Below are positions 9,067 through 16,926 of a stretch of 64,000 bases of DNA, in pieces. Location of the stretch: positions 372,001 through 436,000 of the forward strand of contig NZ_QEQL01000001.1 of assembly GCF_003097135.1 (NCBI RefSeq), read 5' to 3'. Within the stretch, counting starts at the first letter, position 1. Each line of letters opens with the position of its first letter. Under the pieces are notes generated by a model. The model had not been told where the DNA came from, ran no database searches, and saw only the letters and a program-made list of their open reading frames with translations. This DNA is from Pseudomonas sp. URIL14HWK12:I12. Its GTDB lineage: Bacteria; Pseudomonadota; Gammaproteobacteria; Pseudomonadales; Pseudomonadaceae. Made by a program: the position numbers and the translations under genes.

Positions 9067-10334
9067 GTCGCGATGGCGGGCTGCCGCCCGGCCACCGAGT
9101 AAGTAACCTGCTGATTGCGGGTTTTCTGGAACTCCTCCAGGGACATGCCCTTCATCGCTGAATAAATGTGCAGATTTGATACACCAACGACAGCGCCGAG
9201 CTTCTCCAGCAAAAAGAAAATCACGCCGTATTGAATCAAACCGCGCCAATCTCGAGCTTGAAGCAATTGCTGCTCTTCTTCCGTTAATTGATGCTCGTCA
9301 AACAATAGCTGAGGATCCCGCAGGAATTGCGCGCGCCAGGACGGATCGATGAGGTTGTGAAGGAACCGATTGAGTCGATAAGCCTGGTGGCTGCGTTCCA
9401 GAGTGAACGGGTAAGTGCCCTCGAGCTTTTCCACGCCTGCCAATTGATGGTTGATGTGAGCGCGATGACGCTGCAGGACGTCAACCGGGACGTCACGAGA
9501 CCGGTTTTCCAGAAGCAGCGTCGCAATCCCTGTCATTGACGGCAAATAGTAATCTTTATGCAGAACATGGACGTTGGCCGACAAGGCGCCGCGCATAATA
9601 AGCCACGTAATGACCTCCGAACCTTCCATGCCGCCTAACGTGGCGTATTCGGCCAGTGTGATTTCGGTGAGACGCTCGGGATCGTTAACAAACAGATCGA
9701 CAAATTGCTCGTCCCATTCAGGGTTATTGAAACCGCAGCGTTCACCGTGCACCTGATGCGAAACGCCACCCGTTGCCACTATCGCGACGTCCAAGTCGTC
9801 AGGGTAGCTTTCTATGGCGCGCCGCAGTGCCTTCCCAAGGTTGTAACACCTCTTTGCTGACGGTATCGGAAACTGCAGCACGCCCACTTGCAGAGGCACC
9901 ACGTCTACAGGCCAACCTTCTTTGAAAGGCATGAGCGCGGACATAGGCGAAAACAGACCGTGGTCGACTGGCTTGTCGCGAAAGAATGACATGTCGAATT
10001 CGTCTGCCATCAGACTGTTGCCGATGTGTCGCGACAATGCAGAATGACCGCCGATTGCCGGAAGGTCGCGCTTGCCACCGCCTTCGTCAGCAACTTCGTA
10101 GCGCTCGTCCACCCCCAGTGCGAAAGCGGAGTAGTGATCGAAGAAAAATGATGTGACGTGATCGTTGAAGATGTAAAAAAGCACGTCGGGCTTTTTGTCA
10201 GCCAACCAGTTTTTGATGGGCTTGAAGCTTTCAAAAATGGGCGCCCATGCTGCCTCTTCCTGCTTGTCATGATCGACGGCGAAGCCGATGGTCGGCGTAT
10301 GTGAGACGGCTAATCCGCCGATTATTCGAGCCAT
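9063..10334 (-). CDS. galA: Gallate dioxygenase GalA (LigB-LigA fusion)
   Basis: 423 residues. The N-terminal two thirds is a LigB-type extradiol dioxygenase (GGLAVSHTPTIGFAVD with the first iron histidine, NDHVTSFFFDHYSAF, ATGGVSHQVHGERCG with a second). The last ~120 residues (FTLERSHQAYRLNRFLHNL onward) match LigA, the small subunit of protocatechuate 4,5-dioxygenase. This fusion architecture is that of GalA. It opens the gallate ring to 4-oxalomesaconate with O2 and Fe(II). It lies between galT and galR. Confidence 0.95.
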   Translation of the reverse strand: MARIIGGLAVSHTPTIGFAVDHDKQEEAAWAPIFESFKPIKNWLADKKPDVLFYIFNDHVTSFFFDHYSAFALGVDERYEVADEGGGKRDLPAIGGHSALSRHIGNSLMADEFDMSFFRDKPVDHGLFSPMSALMPFKEGWPVDVVPLQVGVLQFPIPSAKRCYNLGKALRRAIESYPDDLDVAIVATGGVSHQVHGERCGFNNPEWDEQFVDLFVNDPERLTEITLAEYATLGGMEGSEVITWLIMRGALSANVHVLHKDYYLPSMTGIATLLLENRSRDVPVDVLQRHRAHINHQLAGVEKLEGTYPFTLERSHQAYRLNRFLHNLIDPSWRAQFLRDPQLLFDEHQLTEEEQQLLQARDWRGLIQYGVIFFLLEKLGAVVGVSNLHIYSAMKGMSLEEFQKTRNQQVTYSVAGRQPAIAT

Positions 10335-10391
10335 GTCAGGCCTCCATGATTAAACGTTGGTACCGAGCGCGTTTTGCGCGCTCGACAGTTG

Positions 10392-11732
10392 TTAATGGCC
10401 AAGTTGAGCGTTCAACTGCCCCATGTTGGCTTTAGGGCCTGCCATGATCGAGATAGCGGCCAGCATCGATGGAATGCCGAGCACGGCGAAAATCACATTC
10501 ATGGGTAGCCCCAGACTCAACAGAGCGCCGCCGCTCATCGAGGCAAGGATGCCCCCGGTACGTCCGATGCCCAGCATCCAGCTCACGCCAGTGGCGCGAA
10601 AGTCGGTTGGGTACTGTCCCGGCGCAAAAGCGTTGAGCCCGGTCTGAGCCCCGTTGATACAGAATCCGGCTGCGAATACCAGCACGCCCAAAGCAGTGGT
10701 TCCGACTTCGACAAAACCGAGGGCAAAGATGCACAGCGCACCGCTGATATAGGCCAGGGCGATCATCGCTTTTGGGTTGAATCGATCCATCGCGGCACCG
10801 ACCAGTACGATGCCGATCAGCCCACCAAACTGAAACATAGCGGTGATGATGGCCGCGCGCTCAAGGCTGACGCCAGCATCTTTGATCAAGGTCGGCATCC
10901 AGCCAGTCAACAGGTAGATGACCACCAGCCCCATGAAATAGGTGCACCACAAGCTCAGGGTGCGACCCCGATATTGGGGTTCAAAAAGGCGCTGCACCTT
11001 GTTTCCCGCTTTCTGGGTGATGGCAGCCGTTGTGGCAAATATCACGTTGTCGGGGAAGCAGCCTCCCATGCGTCGTAGCACAGACATGACCCGACGCCGT
11101 GGAAATCCGCGATTGATCATCAGGTCAACCGATTCAGGTAGCAGGAGGTAGAGAACCGGCAGCAGCAACAGTGGCAAAACTCCCCCCAGTAATAACACGG
11201 CGTGCCAACCCAGTTGCGGCACCATCCACGCAGAAATGAACCCCCCTGATGCCGACCCCAGGCCGAAGCCCATGAACATCAATGTAATAAGCAAACCTCG
11301 CAAGCGCTGGGGGATGTACTCCGACAAAAGCGTCGTACTGTTCGGCATTGCCGCGCCCAAACCTAGTCCGGTCAGAAAACGTAATGTTGCCAACCCCATC
11401 GGCGAACTGGCGGCTGCACTAAGCGCACTGAAAATACCAAAGGCAGCCACGGACAAGAGCAGTACACGTCGACGCCCGAAACGGTCTGAATAAGGGCCCG
11501 ATACAAGTGCACCTACCGCCAGCCCAACCATTGCCGCTGCCATGATCGGCCCGAAGGCGGCCCGGGAAATATTCCAGTCCTGGATGACCGCTGGCGCGAT
11601 GAAACCCATGATCGCGGCATCTAGCCCGTCAAATGTAACAATAAGGAAGCACAGCAGCAGAATCAGCCACTGATAGGGTGTAACAGAGCGTCCATCGATC
11701 CATTGTTTGATGTCCACGGCAGAGCTGTTCAT
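10392..11732 (-). CDS. galT: Gallate MFS transporter GalT (aromatic acid:H+ symporter family)
   Basis: 446 residues, twelve predicted membrane spans. The start MNSSAVDIKQWIDG and LIVTFDGLDAAIMGFIAPA carry the D-A-D-type motif of aromatic acid:H+ symporters (PcaK, BenK, GalT), and DRFGRRRVLL is the loop 2-3 MFS motif. It is 57 bases upstream of galA and probably cotranscribed. An A-rich AATAATAAAAAGG covers its ribosome site, a Crc/Hfq-type target. Gallate as substrate is inferred from location. Confidence 0.88.
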   Translation of the reverse strand: MNSSAVDIKQWIDGRSVTPYQWLILLLCFLIVTFDGLDAAIMGFIAPAVIQDWNISRAAFGPIMAAAMVGLAVGALVSGPYSDRFGRRRVLLLSVAAFGIFSALSAAASSPMGLATLRFLTGLGLGAAMPNSTTLLSEYIPQRLRGLLITLMFMGFGLGSASGGFISAWMVPQLGWHAVLLLGGVLPLLLLPVLYLLLPESVDLMINRGFPRRRVMSVLRRMGGCFPDNVIFATTAAITQKAGNKVQRLFEPQYRGRTLSLWCTYFMGLVVIYLLTGWMPTLIKDAGVSLERAAIITAMFQFGGLIGIVLVGAAMDRFNPKAMIALAYISGALCIFALGFVEVGTTALGVLVFAAGFCINGAQTGLNAFAPGQYPTDFRATGVSWMLGIGRTGGILASMSGGALLSLGLPMNVIFAVLGIPSMLAAISIMAGPKANMGQLNAQLGH

Positions 11733-11873
11733 GGATTTACCTTTTTATTATTGAGGCCTGAATCAGCGAGGCCGGCCCGGGCTTGCGTTTCAAGCCAAAG
11801 CTTAAATTAAACGCGGCCAGGCTTCGTCTGTGAACTGTTTAAACAGAGATCCCTTTTATTTATTGGATAACTT
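11733..11873 (-). promoter_or_regulatory. galT-galA upstream region with a perfect palindrome
   Basis: 141 bases upstream of galT. CTGTTTAAACAG at 11835-11846 is a perfect 12-bp palindrome about 100 bases before the galT start, and TTATTGG follows on the plus strand near 11863, as in the galB-galR region. The A-rich motif AATAATAAAAAGG (minus strand, 11740-11752) covers the galT ribosome site. These are candidate operator and Crc/Hfq sites. Confidence 0.45.
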
Positions 11874-12779
11874 CTAGCGCCCCGCATGTGGGTACAGCGA
11901 GTCCACCAGGAACTGCCAGTTGAAAGGGTCTTGATAACCGATTTCCCGGTCCGCCATCGCGTCGACCAATCCTCGCTGCGTAGCGACGATTGCCTGGCTC
12001 ATTGTGGGTGTTACCCCGACATCTGCGGCCGTCTTGGCGACTTCTTCCATTTCTTCGGCGCGCCTGCGCCCATGTTCTGCAACGCGGCTAATCAGATAGT
12101 GCGGTTGTGCCGCATTCCACCCCATGCCAGGGAAGCTCTTGTGCAGTGATGCCAGCACCATTTCTTCGGCATTGTATTGCCGCGCCGTTGAAAGGCACTC
12201 AGTGGTCAGTGCCTCAAGGCCCTTGATCATGATGCTGCGGCACATCTTGATCGCCGATGCCACCCCGATGCTATCGGCGACGACCCGAACATTAAAACCC
12301 AGAGGCTCAAGCCACCGGGCCAGCGCGGCAGCCTCTGTACCACCCAGCAAAATAGGCGTTTGCAGCCGCTGTGGCGGGACTGGAGCCATCACGGCCGCAT
12401 CTATGTAATGGGCGCCGCAAGCTCTCAGTGCAGCTTGAGCGGCTTGCTTGGTGGCAGGGGCAACGGAGTTAATGTCCATGAACAGCTGGCCTGGCTGTAG
12501 CGCCTTTGCGAGCTCGGTGGCAACCGATAAAGCGGATCCGGCCGTCACTGCCGAAATCACCAGTTGAACATTCTGAACAGCTTCGACAGCTGATTCACAG
12601 GCTTCGACATTCGCTCTCTGCGCCTTGGTTTTGAAAGCATCACGTCGGGCCTCTTCGTTGAATAGACGGTCATAAATCTGCACCGATACGCCCGTCGCAG
12701 CTAGGTCCTGGCCGATGATCCCACCGGCCTCGCCAAAGCCAATTACGGCTACGCGTTGTAGTGAATTGCTCGTTGTCAT
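11874..12779 (-). CDS. NAD(P)-dependent dehydrogenase, 6PGDH-like N-domain with DUF1932-type C-domain
   Basis: 301 residues. VAVIGFGEAGGIIGQDLA at residues 9-26 is a Rossmann dinucleotide-binding motif, and MDINSVAPATK is the beta-hydroxyacid dehydrogenase substrate-loop region. The C-terminal part (IKMCRSIMIKGLEALTTECL) matches the DUF1932 helical domain. Its start overlaps the stop of the DctA-like gene by 4 bases, so they form an operon upstream of galT. No function within the known gallate route is described for it; it may act on a hydroxy-acid side product or on a different substrate brought in by the neighbouring carriers (inference). Confidence 0.85.
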   Translation of the reverse strand: MTTSNSLQRVAVIGFGEAGGIIGQDLAATGVSVQIYDRLFNEEARRDAFKTKAQRANVEACESAVEAVQNVQLVISAVTAGSALSVATELAKALQPGQLFMDINSVAPATKQAAQAALRACGAHYIDAAVMAPVPPQRLQTPILLGGTEAAALARWLEPLGFNVRVVADSIGVASAIKMCRSIMIKGLEALTTECLSTARQYNAEEMVLASLHKSFPGMGWNAAQPHYLISRVAEHGRRRAEEMEEVAKTAADVGVTPTMSQAIVATQRGLVDAMADREIGYQDPFNWQFLVDSLYPHAGR

Positions 12780-14080
12780 TTTGGCGTTTCCTCAAGGGGC
12801 CGGGGGGCAACTTCAGATAAGGGATGATCGGTGGCCAGGCAGGCGTTGAAGCGCTGTTGGTCGAAGAGCTTTTCCCATCGGCAGATCACGAACACAGCGA
12901 CGCTATTGCCGATGACATTGGTGGTCGATGTGGCAATGGCCAAGACGCGATCAATGCCGAAGAGCAGGCCGAGCGAGCCAAGCGGTAAAATCCGCACCGA
13001 CTCCAGGGTCGCTGCCAGCTTGATGACAGCACCACCTGCTGCGCCGGCGCCGCCTTTGGAGGTCAGCAACATCACCGCGAGCAAGCTCAGTTGCTGCTCC
13101 CACGTCAACGCGGTATCGGTTGCCTGAGCCAGAAATCCCAAGCCACAAGCCATGTAAAGGCACGCGCCATCAATGTTAAAGCTGTAGCCGGCCGGCAGAA
13201 CGAAGCCGACAACCGCCTCATCGCAACCTGCCTGGGTCAGCTTGGTGACCAGCTTGGGGAACGCTGCTTCACTAGAAGCAGTGCCCATGGCGATGACAGC
13301 TTCCTCTTTTATGACTCGAAGTATCTGGAGGATCGAAAAGCCGGCCATAGCCGCCACACTGCCCAGAATCAAGAAGATGAAAATCATGACGCTGGCGTAG
13401 TACGTGAGGATGTAACGGAGCAAATACAGCAGCGTTTCAGAGCCGAAGCTGCCTACAGCAGCCGTCATGGCCCCGAAAGCGCCAAGAGGGGAGAGCCGCA
13501 TGATGTAGGCCAACAACTTGAACGTGACGGTCTGACCTTCATTCAGCAGACGCATTCCGACCCAGTCCGGCTTGGCACACCGTGCGAGCGCGACTCCAAC
13601 CAGCACCGATACGAACAGCACCGGCAAAATGTCGCCCTCCACGAAAGCAGAAGCCAACGTCTTGGGAATTATGGAGAGGAGAAAGTGCTCCAGGCTGAAG
13701 CCGCCGTTGGACATGGCGGCATTGACCGTGGCGGCTTGGCCTGCGGCGAGGCTATTCCCCATATGCGCATGCAATCCGTCACCAGGCCGGACCAGCGATA
13801 CCACGGTAAAACCTACCACCATCGCAAGACTACTGACCACTTCAAAGTAGACCAGCGTCTTGATGCCAATCCTTCCCAGCCGGCGAAAATCGCCAATGTG
13901 GGCGATGCCGTGCACGACGGTAAAAAAGATGATAGGGCCGAGAAGCATTTTCAGAAGCGCGATGAAGGCTGTCCCAAAAGGCTTCATCTTCATTGCGATT
14001 TCGGGAGCCAGCAGACCGAGTGCAATGGCTAACGCCATTGCGATGAGGACTTGTATGTAGAGCTTTGCGAGTAGTTTCAT
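12776..14080 (-). CDS. Dicarboxylate:cation symporter, DctA/GltP family
   Basis: 434 residues starting MKLLAKLYIQVLIAMA at 14080, the usual DctA-like beginning with GAGAG close upstream. Hairpin motifs SSEAAFPKL and GGAGAAGGAVIKLAATL and the NIDGACLYM segment carry the Na+/substrate-binding residues of the DAACS family. The sequence MACGLGFLAQATD is close to DctA. Likely substrate is a C4-dicarboxylate or related acid. It overlaps the dehydrogenase gene and follows the MFS gene by 70 bases, suggesting one transcript reading into galTA. Confidence 0.88.
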   Translation of the reverse strand: MKLLAKLYIQVLIAMALAIALGLLAPEIAMKMKPFGTAFIALLKMLLGPIIFFTVVHGIAHIGDFRRLGRIGIKTLVYFEVVSSLAMVVGFTVVSLVRPGDGLHAHMGNSLAAGQAATVNAAMSNGGFSLEHFLLSIIPKTLASAFVEGDILPVLFVSVLVGVALARCAKPDWVGMRLLNEGQTVTFKLLAYIMRLSPLGAFGAMTAAVGSFGSETLLYLLRYILTYYASVMIFIFLILGSVAAMAGFSILQILRVIKEEAVIAMGTASSEAAFPKLVTKLTQAGCDEAVVGFVLPAGYSFNIDGACLYMACGLGFLAQATDTALTWEQQLSLLAVMLLTSKGGAGAAGGAVIKLAATLESVRILPLGSLGLLFGIDRVLAIATSTTNVIGNSVAVFVICRWEKLFDQQRFNACLATDHPLSEVAPRPLEETPK

Positions 14081-14150
14081 GGCTCTCTCGACAGTTATTT
14101 TTGTTGTCGAGAGAAAGGGTGGCACGACCGGCCACCCTGGGATAATGCGT

Positions 14151-15446
14151 TCAGCTTGTACTGCTATACCTTTCGCTTATGCCGCTGCTGTTATGGGGCG
14201 AATCTGGCGCTGCGGCATCCACAGCCGTCAAGTCTGCTCCTGTGGCATCTGGCAGGCACAGCGCGGCCAAAAGGCCGATCAGGTACGAGCCGATCGCGAA
14301 CGAGCCCATGGCCACCGGCAAGCTCATGTGCACAGATCCAAAACCGACCGCAGCCGGCATGATGGACCCGAAGCCACGACCGAAGCTGGTGCAGAATCCG
14401 GCACCGTTGGCGCGCAGGCGAGTGGGATAAAGCTCAGAGAACGCCAACGGTAGACCGGAAGCCAATCCCCCTTGAAACGCGCCCAGGAGTAGTCCCAGCG
14501 CCAGGATGATACTCATGGGGATATCAGCGAACATGTACACGGATACCACCAGCGCCTGACACACTAAAAACAGTATGAACGCGCGACCCCGGCCAATGCG
14601 ATCACTGAGCAGGCCGTAAACGAAGGGGCCGATCAGTGAGCCGATGATGTTCACGGCCAAATAGCCCGATGTCGAAGCGATCGGCAGGTTTAACACCGTG
14701 CGCATATACGTCGGTAGCCAGGTGATCATGATGTAAGCACCACCAAAAATGCCGCTGGCAAGCATAGTGCTGATGATCGTGACTCGCCGATGTTCAGCAG
14801 CAAAGATGGCTTTGACATCTATATCTTTGCTGTTTTTGCGACTTTGATTGAAGGCGGCGGACTCGGGTACCAGCCGACGGATGAACCAGATCAGCAGGGC
14901 GGGAAGCAGGCCAATGGCAAAGAAAGCGCGCCAGGCAATGTTGTCCGGCAAGAAATTGAATAATACCGGCATGGTGGCCAGAGAGATCGCATAGCCGACG
15001 GCATATCCACTCTGCACCGAGGCGGCGACGCGCCCACGCAAAGCGGGTTTTATCGCCTCGCTGATTAACACCGCTCCGACGACTGCTTCACCGCCGTATC
15101 CAATACCTTGTAAGAAACGGACCGGCAAAAAACTCCAGAAGCCTGTACAGAAAGCGCCCATGCACGTGAACACTGCTACCCAAAGCACCGTGGCTTGCAT
15201 CACTTTGATCCGACCGTAGCGGTCGGCCAACATGCCCGCGCCCCATCCGCCCAAAGCGCTGCCAATAAGTGAAACGGATCCCAACAGACCAGCGTCCGAC
15301 TTGCTCAGGCTGAGCAGTGTCATCAATACCGGCATCATCAACGCGAAAATCGTCGCGTCCATGGAGTCGAGAGTGAAACCACCGAAACACGCCCAGTAGG
15401 TACGTTTCTCGGTGGACGTTAGATCGGAATACCAACCCAGTCGCAT
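14151..15446 (-). CDS. MFS transporter (aromatic/organic acid type)
   Basis: 431 residues, twelve spans. WACFGGFTLDSMDATIFALMM near residue 19 and DRYGRIKVMQ are motifs of the AAHS/sialate-metabolite branch of the MFS. It is the first gene of a probable operon with the DctA-like carrier and the dehydrogenase. The leader contains AAAACAACAAGG at 15455-15466 (minus strand) over the ribosome site, a Crc/Hfq-type motif. Why the gallate region should have a second MFS carrier is unclear; a gallate-related aromatic acid is possible. Confidence 0.85.
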   Translation of the reverse strand: MRLGWYSDLTSTEKRTYWACFGGFTLDSMDATIFALMMPVLMTLLSLSKSDAGLLGSVSLIGSALGGWGAGMLADRYGRIKVMQATVLWVAVFTCMGAFCTGFWSFLPVRFLQGIGYGGEAVVGAVLISEAIKPALRGRVAASVQSGYAVGYAISLATMPVLFNFLPDNIAWRAFFAIGLLPALLIWFIRRLVPESAAFNQSRKNSKDIDVKAIFAAEHRRVTIISTMLASGIFGGAYIMITWLPTYMRTVLNLPIASTSGYLAVNIIGSLIGPFVYGLLSDRIGRGRAFILFLVCQALVVSVYMFADIPMSIILALGLLLGAFQGGLASGLPLAFSELYPTRLRANGAGFCTSFGRGFGSIMPAAVGFGSVHMSLPVAMGSFAIGSYLIGLLAALCLPDATGADLTAVDAAAPDSPHNSSGISERYSSTS

Positions 15447-15607
15447 GTGTCGATCCTTGTTGTTTTATGACAATGAGACCGAGGCTACACGGTGGCGGTT
15501 GTGAACAAGACCTGATTGCTTTATCGAGCAGGCGCTTTTTTTTATAGGACAGCGCTGACCATGGTCGTGCTTGTGCAACTTCGTCATAAGCGCTACGTCA
15601 CGACCGG
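15447..15607 (-). promoter_or_regulatory. Upstream region of the MFS-DctA-dehydrogenase operon
   Basis: 161 bases between the MFS start and the insertion sequence. It contains a run of nine or more T on the plus strand near 15536 (an A-tract upstream of the operon, UP-element-like) and the A-rich motif next to the start. The IS left end lies just beyond it, so distal control elements may have been displaced. Confidence 0.35.
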
Positions 15608-15633
15608 TGAATCGCCCCGGGTTTCATAGACAC
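15608..15633 (+). repeat. IS left terminal inverted repeat
   Basis: First 26 bases of the element, starting TGAATCGCCCCGGG; matches the right end at 24 of 26 positions. Confidence 0.9.
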
Positions 15634-15670
15634 CTTCAAGCCTCATAATGAGGCCCAAATAGGAGGTGCC

Positions 15671-15949
15671 ATGAGTCGTCAGCGTTACCCCGAAGAATTC
15701 AAAATCGAAGCGGTCAAGCAAGTGACCGACAAACGCAAACCTGTCGCCGACGTTGCCCAGCGCCTGGGCATGTCCGTTCACAGCCTCTATGCCTGGATAA
15801 AGCTCTACAGCAAACCTCAAGAGCTGCGTCAGCAAGACGATGACCAGCAAGTCGAGCTGCGTCAGCTTCGCGCCGAACTCAAGCGTGTGACTGAAGAACG
15901 AGATATCTTAAAAAAGGCCGCCGCGTACTTTGCCAAGGAGTGCGGCTGA
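15671..15949 (+). CDS. IS3-family transposase OrfA (HTH_Tnp_1)
   Basis: 92 residues. RYPEEFKIEAVKQV and GMSVHSLYAWIK form the DNA-binding helix-turn-helix of IS3 OrfA, followed by a leucine-rich coiled coil (LRQLRAELKRVTEERDIL). At 15910-15916 the sequence A AAA AAG lies in frame, the standard -1 slippery heptamer; the -1 frame is open from there into orfB, giving the OrfAB transposase. Ribosome site AGGAGG just before the ATG. Confidence 0.93.
   Translation: MSRQRYPEEFKIEAVKQVTDKRKPVADVAQRLGMSVHSLYAWIKLYSKPQELRQQDDDQQVELRQLRAELKRVTEERDILKKAAAYFAKECG
15910..15916 (+). other. Programmed -1 frameshift site of the IS
   Basis: AAAAAAG read as A-AAA-AAG in the orfA frame; the -1 frame continues without a stop into orfB. 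This is the usual IS3 arrangement. Confidence 0.8.
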
Positions 15950-16821
15950 AGTACGCCTTCATCAAGAAGCACTCGATTGATTACCCGGTGCGGCGCCTTT
16001 GCCAAACCCTCAAGGTGCACCCCAGCGGCTACTATGCCTGGCTGGTCGAGCCTCAATCTGCCCGAGCGAAAGAAGATCAACGTCTGCTTGGCTTGATCAA
16101 ACACGCTTGGCTGGAAAGCGGAGGTGTATACGGCTACCGCAAAATTCACGATGACCTGCGTGAGCTGGGAGAGGCATGCGGACGAAATCGAGTCGGGCGC
16201 TTGATGCAGGTGGAGGGGCTGCGTTCGCAAACAGGTTACCGGCGGCGCCCAGGGTTTTACGGTGGAAAGCCAACAGCGGCCTCGCCCAACCACCTCGCGC
16301 GGCAGTTCAAGGTCAGTGAGCCGAACAAGGTTTGGGTGACAGATATCACTTACATCCGCACCTATGAAGGATGGCTCTACCTAGCGGTAGTGCTGGATCT
16401 GTTCTCACGCCAAGTAATTGGTTGGTCAATGAAACCAAGGATGTGCAGCGACCTGGCTATCGACGCAATGTTGATGGCTGTGTGGCGACGCAAGCCACAG
16501 CAGCAAGTGATGCTTGACTCAGATCAAGGTAGTCAGTTCAGTAGCTCAGATTGGCAAAGCTTCTTGAAGGCTAACAATGTGATCAGCAGCATGAGCCGGC
16601 GGGGAAACTGCCACGACAATGCCGTAGCCGAGAGCTTTTTCCAGCTTTTGAAGCGGGAGCGAATCCGACGAAAGATCTACACAACGCGTGAAGAAGCCCA
16701 AAGTGATATTTTCGATTACATCGAGATGTTCTATAACCCTAAACGCCGACACAGCAGTGCTATGCAGCTGTCTCCAGTAGAGTATGAGAAACTCTATTTT
16801 CTGAGCTTGGGGAGTGTCTAG
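15940..16821 (+). CDS. IS3-family transposase OrfB (DDE integrase core)
   Basis: 293 residues if started at the GTG at 15940, but mainly made as OrfAB by frameshifting. The catalytic triad is visible: D in VWVTDITYIRT, D in VMLDSDQGSQFSS, and E in NAVAESFFQLLKRE. The N-terminal part has the HTH_21 region (VYGYRKIHDDLRE). The stop codon lies within the right inverted repeat. Length and motifs are those of a functional transposase. Confidence 0.93.
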   Translation: MRLKYAFIKKHSIDYPVRRLCQTLKVHPSGYYAWLVEPQSARAKEDQRLLGLIKHAWLESGGVYGYRKIHDDLRELGEACGRNRVGRLMQVEGLRSQTGYRRRPGFYGGKPTAASPNHLARQFKVSEPNKVWVTDITYIRTYEGWLYLAVVLDLFSRQVIGWSMKPRMCSDLAIDAMLMAVWRRKPQQQVMLDSDQGSQFSSSDWQSFLKANNVISSMSRRGNCHDNAVAESFFQLLKRERIRRKIYTTREEAQSDIFDYIEMFYNPKRRHSSAMQLSPVEYEKLYFLSLGSV

Positions 16822-16839
16822 AAAACCCGGGGCGATTCA
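16814..16839 (-). repeat. IS right terminal inverted repeat
   Basis: Last 26 bases of the element; reverse complement begins TGAATCGCCCCGGG and contains the orfB stop codon. Confidence 0.9.
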
Positions 16840-16843
16840 GTAG

Positions 16844-16912
16844 TGGGAAGCTGAGTTGCTGCAGAAGCTTTCCAATTTCGATGCCGATCTCGAAAAATGG
16901 GCGTCGGAATGA
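16844..16912 (+). pseudogene. 3' stub of a gene cut off by the IS
   Basis: Immediately after the IS right end the frame reads WEAELLQKLSNFDADLEKW and ends ASE-stop at 16910-16912. Composition and codon use look like the C-terminus of a real protein, but the rest is missing: an in-frame stop (16841-16843) lies at the junction and nothing matching lies left of the IS. The parent protein is not recognisable; it may have belonged to the defence locus. Confidence 0.45.
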
Positions 16913-16926
16913 GAATAGTGCTATCG

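Larger units (their letters stand above)
15608..16839 (+). mobile_element. IS3-family insertion sequence, apparently complete, 1232 bp
   Basis: The ends are imperfect inverted repeats: 15608-15633 and 16814-16839 share 24 of 26 bases, both beginning TGAATCGCCCCGGG inward. Two overlapping frames (orfA, orfB) with an A-AAA-AAG slip site encode the transposase. No short target duplication is visible: the bases before the left end (CGG) differ from those after the right end (GTA). Both frames are intact, so it may still be active. Confidence 0.92.

Noticed and set aside
15600-16850. Three-base target duplication around the IS
   Set aside because: Flanking triplets CGG and GTA differ, and shifting the ends by a few bases does not produce a match.
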